A DNA stretch of 64,000 bases. Source: Archegozetes longisetosus (taxonomy: Eukaryota; Arthropoda; Arachnida; Sarcoptiformes; Trhypochthoniidae). The stretch is taken from contig JAEMBT020000004.1 in assembly GCA_018873245.2 (NCBI GenBank), positions 12,780,418-12,844,417 on the forward strand, read 5' to 3'. Of the stretch, positions 1 to 11,700 are shown in pieces. Positions within the stretch are counted from its first letter, which is position 1; each line of letters opens with the position of its first letter. A model generated the notes under the pieces. The model searched no databases and was not told where the DNA came from. It was given only the letters and a program-made list of their open reading frames with translations. Both the position numbers and the translations under genes were made by a program.

Positions 1-143
1 TTAGGAGACTTAAAAATAGAATTGTATGAGTGAGCAGTATTATCAACAGTAAACTCGCCATAAATACGTTGAAAGGAATACAAGTAATCGTCAACATTAA
101 TAGAGGTTTACTTCATTTAAATTATTAAAAATCATTTCAAATT

Positions 144-149
144 TTTATT
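144..149 (-). terminator. Poly(A) signal of serpin A
   Basis: AATAAA on the minus strand, about 95 nt downstream of the serpin A stop codon, in AT-rich sequence. Confidence 0.45.
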
Positions 150-241
150 CATTAGAACTTAATTGTAAAACAATTTGATTGACACAAATTTGTTTAAGAA
201 AATACTTTTAAGTAAGAAATTGAACCGAAAGATTCAAACAT

Positions 242-1447
242 TTATAGTTTGTTAACGTGTCCGCTGAAGAGTATGATTCCATTTCTGTTGTCTCGTATGA
301 AAAACATGAATGGATGGTCAGCTCTGAAGTAAACAGTTTTTGGTTCATGATCGATAGAAGATGTCAACACTACTTTGATAGCAGTAGCAGCTGCGGCTTC
401 ACTTCCCTCTTCATTCACTTCTATCACAGCCTTATGAATGACTTCAGATACTTCCAAATCTCTTTTACCATCGATTCCCGATAGATCTGCACTTGAAGTG
501 AATACGTCTTTCATTCCCAATCGTGACAACTGATCTTTCAATGAATACGAGCCCTCGAGTTTCAACTTAGGAATAGTTACGTGGACTTCGACTTCTCTCA
601 GATCACTTATACCCTTTTCAATCACTGCGAAGTCATTCAAATTAGTTTTCAATTTTTTCAATCCCTCCCTTTCGTTCGGTAAAACGATATACAAACTGAT
701 GTCATCTCCAGAATATGGAAGTTCTAATAGTTTGCTATCAAGTTCTGGGACTTCAGTGTAATTGAATTTTCCGTTTCTTTTCATCATTTGTGTCTTCAAT
801 TCATTGGTTCCATGGTTGAAAAATATTTCTTCTTTTGTTTCGTTCTTCAAGAACTTTGTTTGCCAAATGCCTTTGAAATAAACGGCATTTAATAACACCA
901 AACGAGTCGCTGGACTCAAAGGTTCGGACAAGAGTTTTTCAATTTTGTCATTGGTTTGTTTTTTCACCCATTCGTTGATGGCATCGGTCGCAGCCTTAGA
1001 ATTGTGAGTGAAATCTGCCGTTTCTATAATAGTTTCGTAGAATTTTTTAAGATTTTCTTTGTATGTGTCCAAAATATCAAAGTTTTGCTGAACCACTAAT
1101 TTGTTGGCGACATTCAATTGATATTTATTTGAATCGATGTCTTCGATTTGTCTGAAAACAGTCGCAAACTCTTCGTTAACGTCTTGGTTAGATAGATGTC
1201 CAAAATTATATCCGAGAACTTCTCTCATTTGGTGAGCGGTTTTGTCTTTAGCGCCGAGATATAACATTCCGAAAGCAGATGAAATACTGAACGGAGAGAA
1301 AAACACATTATTTTGTTCATTATATAAACTTTGAAGAAGTGTTAGAGTGAAGTGATTGTTAGCTGTTGAGATGGCGAGTGTCTTAACTGGTCTTCCATAT
1401 GAATGACCGATAAAAACAATTAACAGAAATGCGATTAAACGAAACAT
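242..1447 (-). CDS. Secreted serpin, copy A (intact)
   Basis: Single-exon serine/cysteine protease inhibitor of the serpin family, 401 aa, a normal length. Residues 1-18 are a signal peptide ending near HSYG, so it is predicted to be secreted. The hinge of the reactive-centre loop, EEGSEAAAAT (residues 346-355), matches the inhibitory consensus with small residues at P12-P9, so loop insertion should work. The C-terminal serpin signature (ADHPF, then FFIRDNRNGIILFSG) is present. N202 and N229 are in N-glycosylation sequons. By hinge counting the P1-P1' pair falls near T361-S363, in a loop longer than in copies B and C. The body is nearly identical to the other two copies in the window, but the sequence from residue 358 to the ADHPF motif is different. 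The start is the ATG directly before the signal peptide. Natural target protease unknown; in mites and ticks such serpins act on host, digestive or immune proteases (family knowledge). Confidence 0.93.
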   Translation of the reverse strand: MFRLIAFLLIVFIGHSYGRPVKTLAISTANNHFTLTLLQSLYNEQNNVFFSPFSISSAFGMLYLGAKDKTAHQMREVLGYNFGHLSNQDVNEEFATVFRQIEDIDSNKYQLNVANKLVVQQNFDILDTYKENLKKFYETIIETADFTHNSKAATDAINEWVKKQTNDKIEKLLSEPLSPATRLVLLNAVYFKGIWQTKFLKNETKEEIFFNHGTNELKTQMMKRNGKFNYTEVPELDSKLLELPYSGDDISLYIVLPNEREGLKKLKTNLNDFAVIEKGISDLREVEVHVTIPKLKLEGSYSLKDQLSRLGMKDVFTSSADLSGIDGKRDLEVSEVIHKAVIEVNEEGSEAAAATAIKVVLTSSIDHEPKTVYFRADHPFMFFIRDNRNGIILFSGHVNKL

Positions 1448-1740
1448 AATTTGATTGTTTAAAATAAACCACTTTTCAGATTAAATGTTATCTCGATGTG
1501 TGTTCAATTGTTTTTGCATTCAGTTGTTTTCGTGTTTTAATTTATAGTGAATTTTTATCAATAAGTGTAGTTTTTAGATCCTTATTTTCAGCTCCGATTG
1601 AAAACAGAAATTTTGACATATGTTTAAAGATTACATAAATTTATTCTGCCATTGGATAAAATTTAGTGTTTAAGCTCAAGATTTTCACGGACCTATAATT
1701 TTAACGATTGATAACAGTTTCTATGCATGTCCTGAATTGG
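1448..1740 (-). promoter_or_regulatory. Serpin A promoter, duplicated upstream of serpin C
   Basis: The roughly 290 nt upstream of the serpin A start codon are highly similar to 36815-37100, upstream of serpin C. A TATAAAT box lies at 1540-1546 (minus strand), about 95 nt before the ATG. The similarity ends near the motif CATGCATAG on both sides. Serpin B shares only about a dozen nt upstream of its ATG with this region, so its promoter is different. Confidence 0.6.
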
Positions 1741-3051
1741 CCGTAAATATGATTTTTTTCGTCTACGCAATAGGATATTGACAATCAGTATAGAAACAAG
1801 CGACAGTACACAGACAGACTTCTGTAGTACTTTTCCGATGATTTGGTTTGGTAGTTATAAATAATTATAATTAAACAACACTTTATTTAGCTTTTGATCT
1901 TTATACTCAAAGTTCATTTATTCACTACGAATATTTATAGCTTTTTATAGTGTTGACAATTTTTGAACACAAGTTGTTTACAATCTTAGATAAGTTTTAA
2001 GACGCAAACGAAAGCTCAGTCTTTACATTTTAAAGAATGACTAATGGAAACAATTACCTCAACTCAGAGTCAATATAAAAATGATTCAAAACTTTAACCA
2101 TGAAATATCGATAGAACTGAACTTTGTATATATGACTAGGAGTGACCTGCACCACCTTTTAAATTGCAGGACAACTTTTAATATTTACGTTTAGTTGTAA
2201 ATAAAAATAGACTTTTAAAGTGAATTTTGAATCTTACAATAAAACTAGATGTTTGCGTCAGGTATTACTTTTTACAAATTACAGTATATTAACAAAATAG
2301 TTATAGTTTTGAATACATTTCATTAGTTGTAGTTAATGAGTAAGCTTAAGCTTTCTTCCTAAATTGAGCCTTTAATGTCAAAATTTTCAGGTACTTTGGC
2401 AAACAAATTGAACCTTTTTACTGCGATTTTATAGTTAAATTGTAAACGTTTTAACCTTTTAAAAAACAAATCATAACTGTTTGGGCAATTCCTCTTTTAA
2501 TATTACTTGATAGGAAAATTTGGTCGAATGTTTGGTTTTTTAAGCTGAGCCGAATTCGCTCCCGCTAATGTGTAGAGACTGATTCGTGTTGACTGACGCA
2601 CAAATAGAGTACAATCACATGATATCTTTATTAGACCTCTATTACAAATTGACTATATGTCAAATGTTATGGTATTAATGTATGACTTTATGTTTACCAT
2701 TTTATTGTTCAAATGTTATTTTTATAAACTAATTAATAAATGATTCATTAGATGTCAAGTCTAGTCAATTGAATCGATTTCTAGTATAATGAATTAAATG
2801 CAATTAACTTAATTAGTTTGCATTTGGCTCAGGGCCTAAGTTTATTTAATAATTGATTTGTAGTGTTTTATCATTGATTTGATAAACAATTATATTAATA
2901 AAAAGTGAGTCATCACTTAATTGTCGTTATCTTTTGATAAGAATAATAATTTTTGTGAGCAATTGTTAAAAATGTAATGTTTATTCAGACGCATTTTCAC
3001 GTAGTTTTCAAAACTGTTAACTATTAATACAAAGTATTAGTAAAGAAGGTA
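1741..3051. other. Intergenic, no gene seen
   Basis: AT-rich spacer of about 1.3 kb between the divergent serpin A and ankyrin/SOCS genes. All frames are broken by stops and no clear repeat was noticed. Confidence 0.5.
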
Positions 3052-3993
3052 ATGGGAAATAAATCACTAAAATATTCAAAAAGTGCTAAAAATGATTGTG
3101 AGAACAGAAACAATCGAAACCAATTTTTATATAAATATCCAAACAATAGGAGAAACAAATTGTCAGAGCCGTCAATATTTAAATCGATTGATGCGAACGA
3201 TTGCGAACGTATTAAACAATTAGTAAAAGGTGGTCATGATATCAATAAAGTTGACATAAACGGCTTAACACCTCTTCATTGCGCGGCCATCAATGGTAAC
3301 GAAGAGTGCGTCAAACTATTGATCGAATTGGGCTGTAAACTGAAATCGTGTTCGTTAAGGTTCACAACATTACATTTCGCGGCACAAAATGGCAACGAAA
3401 ATATAATTAACATGTTGATAGATTACGGAGAGATCGTCAACGCAAAGGACATGATGGGTGACACTCCGCTCTCGAGTGCAGTTCAGGTCAATAATATCGA
3501 GACCGCAACCGCTCTCATTATGAGGGGAGCAATACTTCATTCGCATGTTGTCGTCTCTGCCATCGAATACGGTTTCAATGATATGTTGCGACAATTGATT
3601 AACTGTAGACCAGATATTGTTTCGTCTATTAGCTTAGCTAATTTTCGTTTCACTCGAGTCGCTGTTTTAGGCCTTAAATTGTTATATTTTGCGGGTTTTA
3701 AATTTAGTGATTCTTTTCGTAACGAAACTCAACCGTTGGATTGGTTTGACTTTTGTCTTTCAGGTCAGATACGTCTTCCTCCAGCTCACTATAATCGTGA
3801 TGAAGACTCGCGAGCTTTTCAATCGTTCTCTTTATGGCTTGACGAACAACAACGACAACCGATTTCTTTGAAATGCCAGTCAAGAATCGCTTTTCGTAAA
3901 GCATGTGGCGCACAATCTATTAATTTGGTTTTAACTAATCTTAACCTACCAGCCATTATAAATGATTATTTGTTACTCAATCATATTAATTAA
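3052..3993 (+). CDS. Ankyrin-repeat, SOCS-box protein (ASB family)
   Basis: Single-exon, 313 aa. After a basic, Asn-rich N-terminus of about 40 residues come ankyrin repeats; the clearest starts at 'NGLTPLHCAAINGNEECVKL' (about residues 73-92), followed by 'TTLHFAAQNGNENIINMLID' and 'MGDTPLSSAVQVNNIETATAL'. The C-terminus (PISLKCQSRIAFRKACG, then LNLPAIINDYLL) matches a SOCS box: the BC-box pattern SLxxxCRxxxR for elongin B/C and an LPxxxxxYL end. ASB proteins are substrate receptors of elongin-cullin-5 ubiquitin ligases (family knowledge), so a cytosolic role in protein turnover is inferred. The ATG chosen is the first in frame. No introns, unlike most vertebrate ASB genes. Substrate unknown. 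Confidence 0.85.
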   Translation: MGNKSLKYSKSAKNDCENRNNRNQFLYKYPNNRRNKLSEPSIFKSIDANDCERIKQLVKGGHDINKVDINGLTPLHCAAINGNEECVKLLIELGCKLKSCSLRFTTLHFAAQNGNENIINMLIDYGEIVNAKDMMGDTPLSSAVQVNNIETATALIMRGAILHSHVVVSAIEYGFNDMLRQLINCRPDIVSSISLANFRFTRVAVLGLKLLYFAGFKFSDSFRNETQPLDWFDFCLSGQIRLPPAHYNRDEDSRAFQSFSLWLDEQQRQPISLKCQSRIAFRKACGAQSINLVLTNLNLPAIINDYLLLNHIN

Positions 3994-6199
3994 TACTTTT
4001 GGTCTGTTATAATCATTTTATTGTTACTTTGTTTTAATTATAAAGTATGTTAACTATTTTGAACAAATTTTGTTATTTATTTTCAAATCTTTAATTCAGT
4101 TAAATAATAAAAAGTTATGAAAAATAATTCACATCTGTGCCTCAAAATGAGATTTAGAATTGATTGAATGGTCACTAAGTGATCCATTTATTTTCTTAGT
4201 TGTTTCAAACCGCCAAATAATTTTCAAATCGAATTAGAAAATTGAATGAGCAATCGCTCTTAAGCGATAAACATAAGTCAACTGATGCTTTTAAGAATTT
4301 GATTCCCTGATTTGATCAATAAATAACTAAGTTTACAAACTTTAGACTCAAAATGATAACGAGCTTGAAATTTGTTAGGTACTGTAACTTTATATCTGTT
4401 TCATAGCTTTCATTACAAAGATTGTTGACATTTGCATGTCAAACTTTTAATGTATCTTCAGTTGTTGCTTTCCTTCGCTAACGTTTTTGAATGGAATATT
4501 CCATGTATGTTACAATTCTTTATTTTGTACATTAATTGAAGTAATGGCTTTTCGAGCTCTTAGATTCCAATTAAATTAATAGCTTTAAAAACTTGTCTAA
4601 TATTAAATTTTAATTGGTATTCATTTACTTTTTAAATATAATTTGAAAATTGCAACTTTAATGTGTAATGCGCAGAGCCTTATCGATTGAGTGAATACGT
4701 TCGCATGTTGCCCGGTCTCACAGCTAATGCAGCACTCAGTCTATCAGTTTGAAAGCAGCACATATTGAATGGCACCAATTCTTCTTCATTCCTATCTCTG
4801 GTGTGATTCTAATGTTAAAGTAAAAGTTGAGTCATTCAAACAATAGATACGAACGACTCTCCTTTGATTACATACTTAGCCATACGCTTTATCAGTGTAT
4901 AAGATGTAATCATACGAATGGCACTACAATCCATTCGTTATGCAATCACTTCGCAATATACTATTATTTGTGGATTAAATTTTTCTTAAACTTTTATATA
5001 TATCATTGGCTTTTAGTCCTCTTTCGGTTGTTTGTCAACTTGTCTTACCTCAAAGTCTATATTTTTCGTCTATACAACTATTTTTTTTAAGTATTGAAGA
5101 CTTTTGATAATAATCGTCGTGATTCAACTCAATTATCGAGAACTTCAAGTCTTTATAAAAGAAGAAAAGAAAAAATAATATATACTTGTTTTTCAGTGGA
5201 AAAAATTTGAGATATTCTATTGAACAGTACATTTATTTTGGATATTGTGTGACATTTCAATCTGAAGACAAAAGTAAAGTAAAAAAAATTGCTTTATTCC
5301 GTGATGAAGGGATATAAAACATATTTGAACGAAAGTAAGTCATTTTTATAAGTTCATTACATTAGTACTGCATATACTAGTGATGATATTAATAAATTCT
5401 TATTAAGTATACGGATTCCCCTAAGTTTATAGATATTATTCTAGTTTCATTCATTTATGGAAAAAGTTATGTTAGATTTAGAGAGATTAGAGATAAGAGA
5501 TTAAAAGCTCTTATAAGAGACAGTCTTGCAGGATATGCCTAACTTTCCGTCACAATTTTCGTGAATATGAACCAGTACTCAAAGTTAGCTTATAATCACA
5601 TTTGTCAAAATTTAATATCTAAGTTGAAAAGCTATAAAAGCGTTAACTTTATTTATTTTATTTTGCTTTTAATATAAAAACTGACAGTCAAAAGTTTGTT
5701 TCGAACGAGTATCGCTTCGATCGATTCAGTTAACCACTGCGTAAACTTATGTAAAAAGTTAATATTTTATATTACATATTCATATTTGCATATTTATTTG
5801 AGTCGTAATCATTAATGCTAACTATAGTGTGGATCCTATGACAAAAAGAGTTGAAACACAACTTTAGACCGACTTGAATGCGAGATGTAAACAGATTTTA
5901 TTTAGTGAACAACCCTGAAAAAGCTAATTTTCTTAATGCATATCAAAATAAGAGTAAATTTAAAGGTCATAACATAACGGGCCCCTTATATGACCGATAT
6001 GAAGAAAAATTGTCGAATTGAATACTTTTGAATTTAAGTGGCCTGTAATAGTTTATATTCTAAAGATATAATCTTGTCAGTTCAGTTAAAACAAACTGTT
6101 ATGACAATACCAAGTTTAACTTTTACCTAATCTTTCTTTACAAGAATAAGGGATCAGTCTTTCCGTTTAAAAATAAAGACAAACTAAAAAATTGAAGTA
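3994..6199. other. Intergenic, no supported gene
   Basis: AT-rich sequence. A polyadenylation-like AATAAA follows the ankyrin/SOCS gene near 4105. Short ORFs here (for example 4827-5090) are Phe/Tyr/Leu-rich by composition and have no recognisable domain. Confidence 0.45.
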
Positions 6200-6372
6200 C
6201 AGTCTGACCCGGCTATTGGTAACTCGTTTATAGGCAAACTTGGTTGTTAGCAGATCATTTATTAAGCACCAACTAAACCAATCATATGTTAAAGAGTTAG
6301 AACACATGCAAACTCGATTATGGGTAACTTGTTTCCTACTCATCCACCAGTTGACTATAATCGGGTCAGACT
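6200..6372. mobile_element. Pogo/Tc1-mariner-like MITE
   Basis: A 173 bp element bounded by the perfect terminal inverted repeat CAGTCTGACCCG / CGGGTCAGACTG. The dinucleotide TA flanks it on both sides (6198-6199 and 6373-6374), which is the target-site duplication of Tc1/mariner and pogo elements. CAG-starting ends are typical of the pogo/Tigger branch. There is no coding capacity, so it is non-autonomous. Confidence 0.8.
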
Positions 6373-6698
6373 GTATCCCTTAATGGTATGTTTTTGAAGT
6401 ACGAAATTCTGTAACAAACTGGTATAAGACTACTCCGTTGATTTACTTTTAGCGTAAAAGGTTTTGATTACTAACATTTATTAATTGTCTGACGAGTCAA
6501 ACATTTCCACAAAAATAAAGCATAGCTCGAACCTTAATCATAGAAATGCAACAGCACTGAGAGCAAATGACAATTTTTACTCTCATTTAGACCAGAATCC
6601 ATTTGATACAGATGTGCCATATTTAATGCTTTTTGCAAAAAGTGTGAGCAAAAATTGCAAATAGTGGCCTAAGTTTACATCCGAGAGCACTTTAGGAA

Positions 6699-6793
6699 GT
6701 ATTATTGCCATCGCTAATACATTTGTAGTCTACAAGTATATTATATTGTGTAATATTCTTGCAGCATATATTGCATTAGCGATAGCAATAATA
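6699..6793. repeat. Short imperfect inverted repeat
   Basis: Arms of about 21 nt (ATTATTGCCATCGCTAATA and its near-complement TTAGCGATAGCAATAATAT) separated by about 50 nt. It could be a small MITE remnant or a transcribed hairpin. No target duplication was identified. Confidence 0.5.
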
Positions 6794-7238
6794 TTTGTAA
6801 TATTTAAATAAAACTTATGATAGAGAAGAGACACACCTAAAGAGTATTTTCTGCGAAAAAAACAAAATCATTAGTTTATTGTTTTTTTGTTGAAAGGTCA
6901 AAGGTTTGTATGTTTCATAATAGTCCAGTTAGTTTATTACTACTGGCATAGCAGTTAATATAAAAATGACTTTTTCTTGTGTCTAAACCTTTTTGGATAC
7001 CTTTATATCATAAATTGTTTCCCAAACTAGAAAAGGCCTCTACGCCGCAAAAATTCATAGAAAAAATTAAAAGACAAAATCAAATTTAATGATTTTAAGT
7101 TGGCTTTTGAAATTAAAAGACGATTCAATTTAAAGCTAAATGTATGAATTTAGTGTTAACTTAAATTGATCGTATTATAGCATTGGATCACTTAATTCTA
7201 AAATAAAGCCACACGCGTCAAAATATCAACAGATCTTG

Positions 7239-7260
7239 TTATTTATTTATTTATTTATTT
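7239..7260. repeat. (ATTT)n microsatellite
   Basis: About five tandem copies of ATTT. Confidence 0.8.
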
Positions 7261-7591
7261 AGAATAAATGAATAATTCATTTAGAAAAATATTTGAACGT
7301 TTTGATGGAAGATTCTGTGCATCTGTCATTCATTGAACAGCACTACAGGTATTGACTCACATACTGTGCAGATAGAATCGTAATAGTTTCAAACCAACTC
7401 ATTATTCACTTGTTTATCACTTTTAATCGCTGATAAGAAGCACGCGTTTCATTAGCACATTATCAACAAATATTTTGATGTCAAATTCAGTATTAGCTAA
7501 TATTTCATTATTTTGTATTATTGATCAAAGTCTTCAAACAAGTAATCAAAGAATAGACGCCTGCTTACACATCAATGCAAAATATATCTAA

Positions 7592-8143
7592 TATGGGAAT
7601 GACATAAACTCCACAAGTCAGACCTAGATAATTTTGATATAGCATTGATCTATGAATGATTCTGCTATAACAACCATAAAAACTTATGTTTGTGAGCTCG
7701 AATCATATCTTAAAATTACAAATATAGGGCTTCTTCATTGAATAAAGTATAGCAAAGTCTTACAAAACTTCAAAAGCACTTCACTGTAAACACTTGTATA
7801 ATTACAAATTCGATATTATAGTTTTTTGTCAAAGTATATTTATTATTATTAGGCTAGACCAATTTATTTATTGCCACTAACTTTCCTGCTTACATGATAG
7901 TTGATATCAAAACGATTTTAAGCATAGATTTGTAACTATACAAATATTTGACAGTGAAGTGCTTTTGAAGTTTTGTAAGATTTTGCTATACTTTATTCAA
8001 TGAAAAAGCTCTAAATTTGACTGTAATTTTTAAAGACTCATTAGCAGAAAATTTGATGTTAGTCATGACAGAATCATCCAATGGGTTAATGCTATATCAA
8101 AATTATCTGGATCTGACCTCCGAAGTTTATGTCGTTCTCATAC
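7592..8143. mobile_element. Fold-back MITE-like element
   Basis: About 552 bp, organised as two long inverted arms (7592 to about 7830, and about 7935 to 8143) around a loop of about 100 nt. The outer ends read GACATAAACTCC on the left and the complement of GAAGTTTATGTC on the right. Inside, 'TCTTACAAAACTTCAAAAGC' pairs with 'GCTTTTGAAGTTTTGTAAGA'. The arms are diverged by scattered substitutions, so the element is not recent. It has no ORF of note. The superfamily is not identified. Confidence 0.7.
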
Positions 8144-8212
8144 AAGAGTTATTTAAAAACTTGAACTCACTCAGGGATTAACACAAAATAGTGAATTGAA
8201 CTGGTATTGTAA

Positions 8213-8385
8213 CTAATATTGAATTTATCATGAAAATATCTATTAATAATATATTTTTGATAAAATGCATACTTTCTAGTAGTGACTTAAAGTTGTAAAT
8301 TATGGATATGTCTCACTTTTATTTTGTGTCAACTTTAGAGTTATCAAGATTATAAAAGTAAATAAGTTGATTTTGAGGCTGCTGC
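8213..8385. repeat. Dispersed repeat, copy 1
   Basis: Similar to 29705-29935. The part 8213-8310 matches 29705-29800 in inverse orientation (shared string TAAAGTTGTAAATTATGG and its complement); the part 8316-8385 matches about 29889-29960 in direct orientation (CACTTTTATTTTGTGTCAAC versus CATTTTTATTTTATGCTAAC). A related piece is also visible near 7480-7530. Probably an old non-autonomous element. Confidence 0.45.
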
Positions 8386-8709
8386 TTGTATATTTTTTTC
8401 CTGCATATTAACGAAGTGAACTTCACAGTATAACAAACTCTTTCACTTTTATCTGAGTTCTTACTCAGTCTCTAATTTTACTAAAACGAAAATGTATAAG
8501 AAAATATAAAGATTGCTGTCAAGCAGTAATACTTCTTATCAAACAAAAAATAAGAAAGTAAAAATGCCTTCCATTTCTTGTATTGATTTTGAAATTTGAA
8601 AGATTTATATTTGATTATTTTTGAATTGAGAAAATTTTGTATTTGATTCTTGACGATCGAAAAATATATAAACCTGTTGTGATTGATCGAATATACTTTA
8701 GTAAATATA

Positions 8710-8790
8710 GGGCTACACAACGTTTTACAACAGATTTAACTCAAATATTGGTAGTATAAGTAAAATGAATGCATACAGTATGTGTAGCCC
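8710..8790. repeat. Short element with 10 bp inverted ends
   Basis: GGGCTACACA at 8710-8719 and its exact complement TGTGTAGCCC at 8781-8790 bound an 81 bp stretch. No target duplication is evident. Confidence 0.35.
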
Positions 8791-11700
8791 AGATTCCAAT
8801 ATTAAATAAGTTTAATGCATCAAAAATTTTGAACCAAATATTTGACAAAGAATCTAATAGTTACTGCTCCGAGTTTGTTATGCAATCTCTATGTTTTCAC
8901 CAAAAATAAAAATAAAAAGCTTTTATTCAAGTGCGACAAGTCTTATAATGTGGCACAGACTGAGCGGCTAACCCAAACCTGAACCTCACAATCAAAATAG
9001 TCATCATTTCTCAAATTTATCTACCTTGATATTAGGACTCAACACGTTCAATAATATTAATTTGAATTAATGACTAGATTTATGCTATTTTAATCTATTA
9101 TGTAAATAAAAATAGTTAACGTTTACAAAGATGTGATTTGGTGTTTACAATAAAATGTTGACTGATTTGGCTAAATGAAACCCTCGATTGAGGCAAAGCT
9201 TGACTCTCCTTCAATAAGGAGTCCTTATTAAGGACACTATAAACGGATAGGTTATGCAAACCACTTATGCTGTAAACTATTTGTTTAATTGATTCTACAC
9301 TTTTAGTTTGAGCAAACACTCGCCACAAGTATGTTTTTGCTATTATTACACACTTTACTCTTTGAGCTATAATTTTACGCCATCATAATCGTAGAGCTCA
9401 TACAAGTTGTATTAGAAACAAGTACATCGAATTTTTAAAAAACAAATTTGTTCTTTCTGATTCCATCAGTTGTATGAGCATTTTTGTAACATCGTCCATA
9501 TTATAATACCCGTATGAGTGTGTTTGCGTGAAACACCAAAATCTCGGTCTTTGACGATCGCACGATCAGAAGATTAATGTGGCAGAACCAATATGACCTC
9601 AGAACTAGCAAATAGGGTATTATGATTGCCTAAGGGTGACTATTGGCTACTTCGGTAGTTAAAAACCTATGATTGATCGAAAATTGAATATCTTACAGTA
9701 GTTGAATGTCAGATTTCCTCTGTAGTAGTCTGACTTGATCTGTCTGTTGGCGGGCTTTCGGTTAGTTTAATACTAAAGCTCGATCCAACTTATTACAACA
9801 TGTGTAGTGTCGATGGTAAACAAAAATGATACCATTTCATACTATAATCATTTCCTGAATAAAGCAAAACTCCAGATTAGTAAGTAAAGCAGATATTTTA
9901 AATAAATTATTCAGGAATTATTCGCATTTCCTTCGGCTGACCGAATACATCAAATAAATATAAATTGATAGAAAATAGTTTTATTTTATATTTATACTTT
10001 GACGTAGATCGCAGATAGAAACCACTAATTAAATTTGAACGAGTATTGATTACAGCAGTGCTTTTTATGAAGTCTCATTTCATACAATTTGTTCGGTTCA
10101 CTTAATCGTGGAATATGATCGCTCAAAATACTTTCTTCAATTATTTTAAGTAAACATATTCTACTTGAACTAAATTTATTCTAAAGTTAAAATTAAAGAT
10201 TCATTATTAGAATTTATTTTATTAGAGTCATTCATAGAGCGATAATATATCATTTATATTATTGAGATGATTAGGCTGTAAATTGCTAAATTTTAGCAAT
10301 CGTTCAGTAAAAAGATGATCAAACACTTGAACATACTATATATTTTGTCTTTCTTAGTCTTACAATATCGTTATAGAACACAAGCTTAAAAATAAATTCA
10401 AATTATGAAAACTCAATTTTTAATATAAATAGATTTAAATTTGAAGAGATATTAATATTTAGGAATAACCTAATGAAAACATGAGTAGAAGTCAGCTCTG
10501 ATATTAGATGAGCGCAATAGTATAGTTATTATTTAATGAGTTATTAATTGTTCTCAGAGCTTGACGTACATTACAATTCACATTCTTTTAGTGTTGCCAA
10601 ATAAACAAATCTAAAGTTTTCTGATCAATACACTTGTTTTTTTTAATAAAGAAATAGTGCAATATTTGTAATAACCCGATACTGTCTGCGAGCAAACACT
10701 TACAACTCAAGAAGTAAATCTTAAAATGAGAGTCTGAAAGCTTTAGATATTAGTTTGATCTCATACGCTATAAGTATTGAAGTTTATCGAACAAAAATAG
10801 TGATAATGAGTTTCACTTGAAAATACTTTTTCATAGTGTGGTCACACCTTTTGATGCATTCTCTTAGAGGCGAAAACACGTCAACCTTTTGTGTACAAAA
10901 GCGGAAAACCTATAGAATTGAATACTATAATTCATTCAGAATAGAAGTTTCAATTAAAGTTTAGACATTAATGAGTGTTCACTAATTACATTTGAACGAG
11001 TCAGTTGAGCTAACACCTAAATTAGTTATCGGCGATGCGATTGAGTCCAATCAATTTATAGAGTCAACACATTACCGAATCGCACCATCGTAAAAGATTG
11101 AACGTTCGCCAAAACAAGACATTGCATAGAAGTGTTTGGCTGCCAAAAGTGGCAAAAACTAATTACTCACAGTTTGCTTCAATTAACATATAATCTCCAG
11201 GCTTTCAGAGACTCAGACAGATATAAACACATTTCGACTTTTCTCATGTCTTATTCATTTCTCTTTTTGTGTTTCCCAAAGTAAGGATCAAAAATACTAT
11301 TTGACTTATCCAAAATTTGCTGTGAAAACGCCAAAAAGTCAGCCTCTCTTATATACAGGTTCGACAAAATGATCTTAAGACCTCCAGAGAGAAAATCATA
11401 GCAGTTGGAGTAAACTGGATTTCATACCTCGATTCTATGTTAAAACACACTAGAATTGCGAGTTCTACTTGCTTATTTAGAACAATCATGTTCTCCCACT
11501 GTTCCAAAAATTCAATATTCATAAAAACATGAGTTGTTGCAAGCTTACGAGGCTATTCGTTTCAAGCCCAAACATTATGACTTCGGAATTGTATTTCTTG
11601 TCGAAAGCTACATAAAAATTATTGTTTCAATAAAATTTGATCAACGACTTCACTATTTTCAGAGTTGTTCAAAAACTACATATATTTTGTTTTATTATTA

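Noticed and set aside
257..484. Plus-strand ORF opposite serpin A (and 38064-38279 opposite serpin C)
   Set aside because: Antisense shadows of the serpin 3' coding region; they exist only because the serpin copies are similar.
4827..5090. 87 aa ORF rich in Phe, Tyr, Leu
   Set aside because: Composition of AT-rich noncoding DNA; no domain, signal or splice context.
8481..8720. 79 aa minus ORF rich in Phe, Lys and Tyr
   Set aside because: AT-driven composition, overlaps repeats, no recognisable motif.
9116..9328. 70 aa minus ORF in the gene desert
   Set aside because: No family, no flanking exon and no regulatory signal; likely chance.
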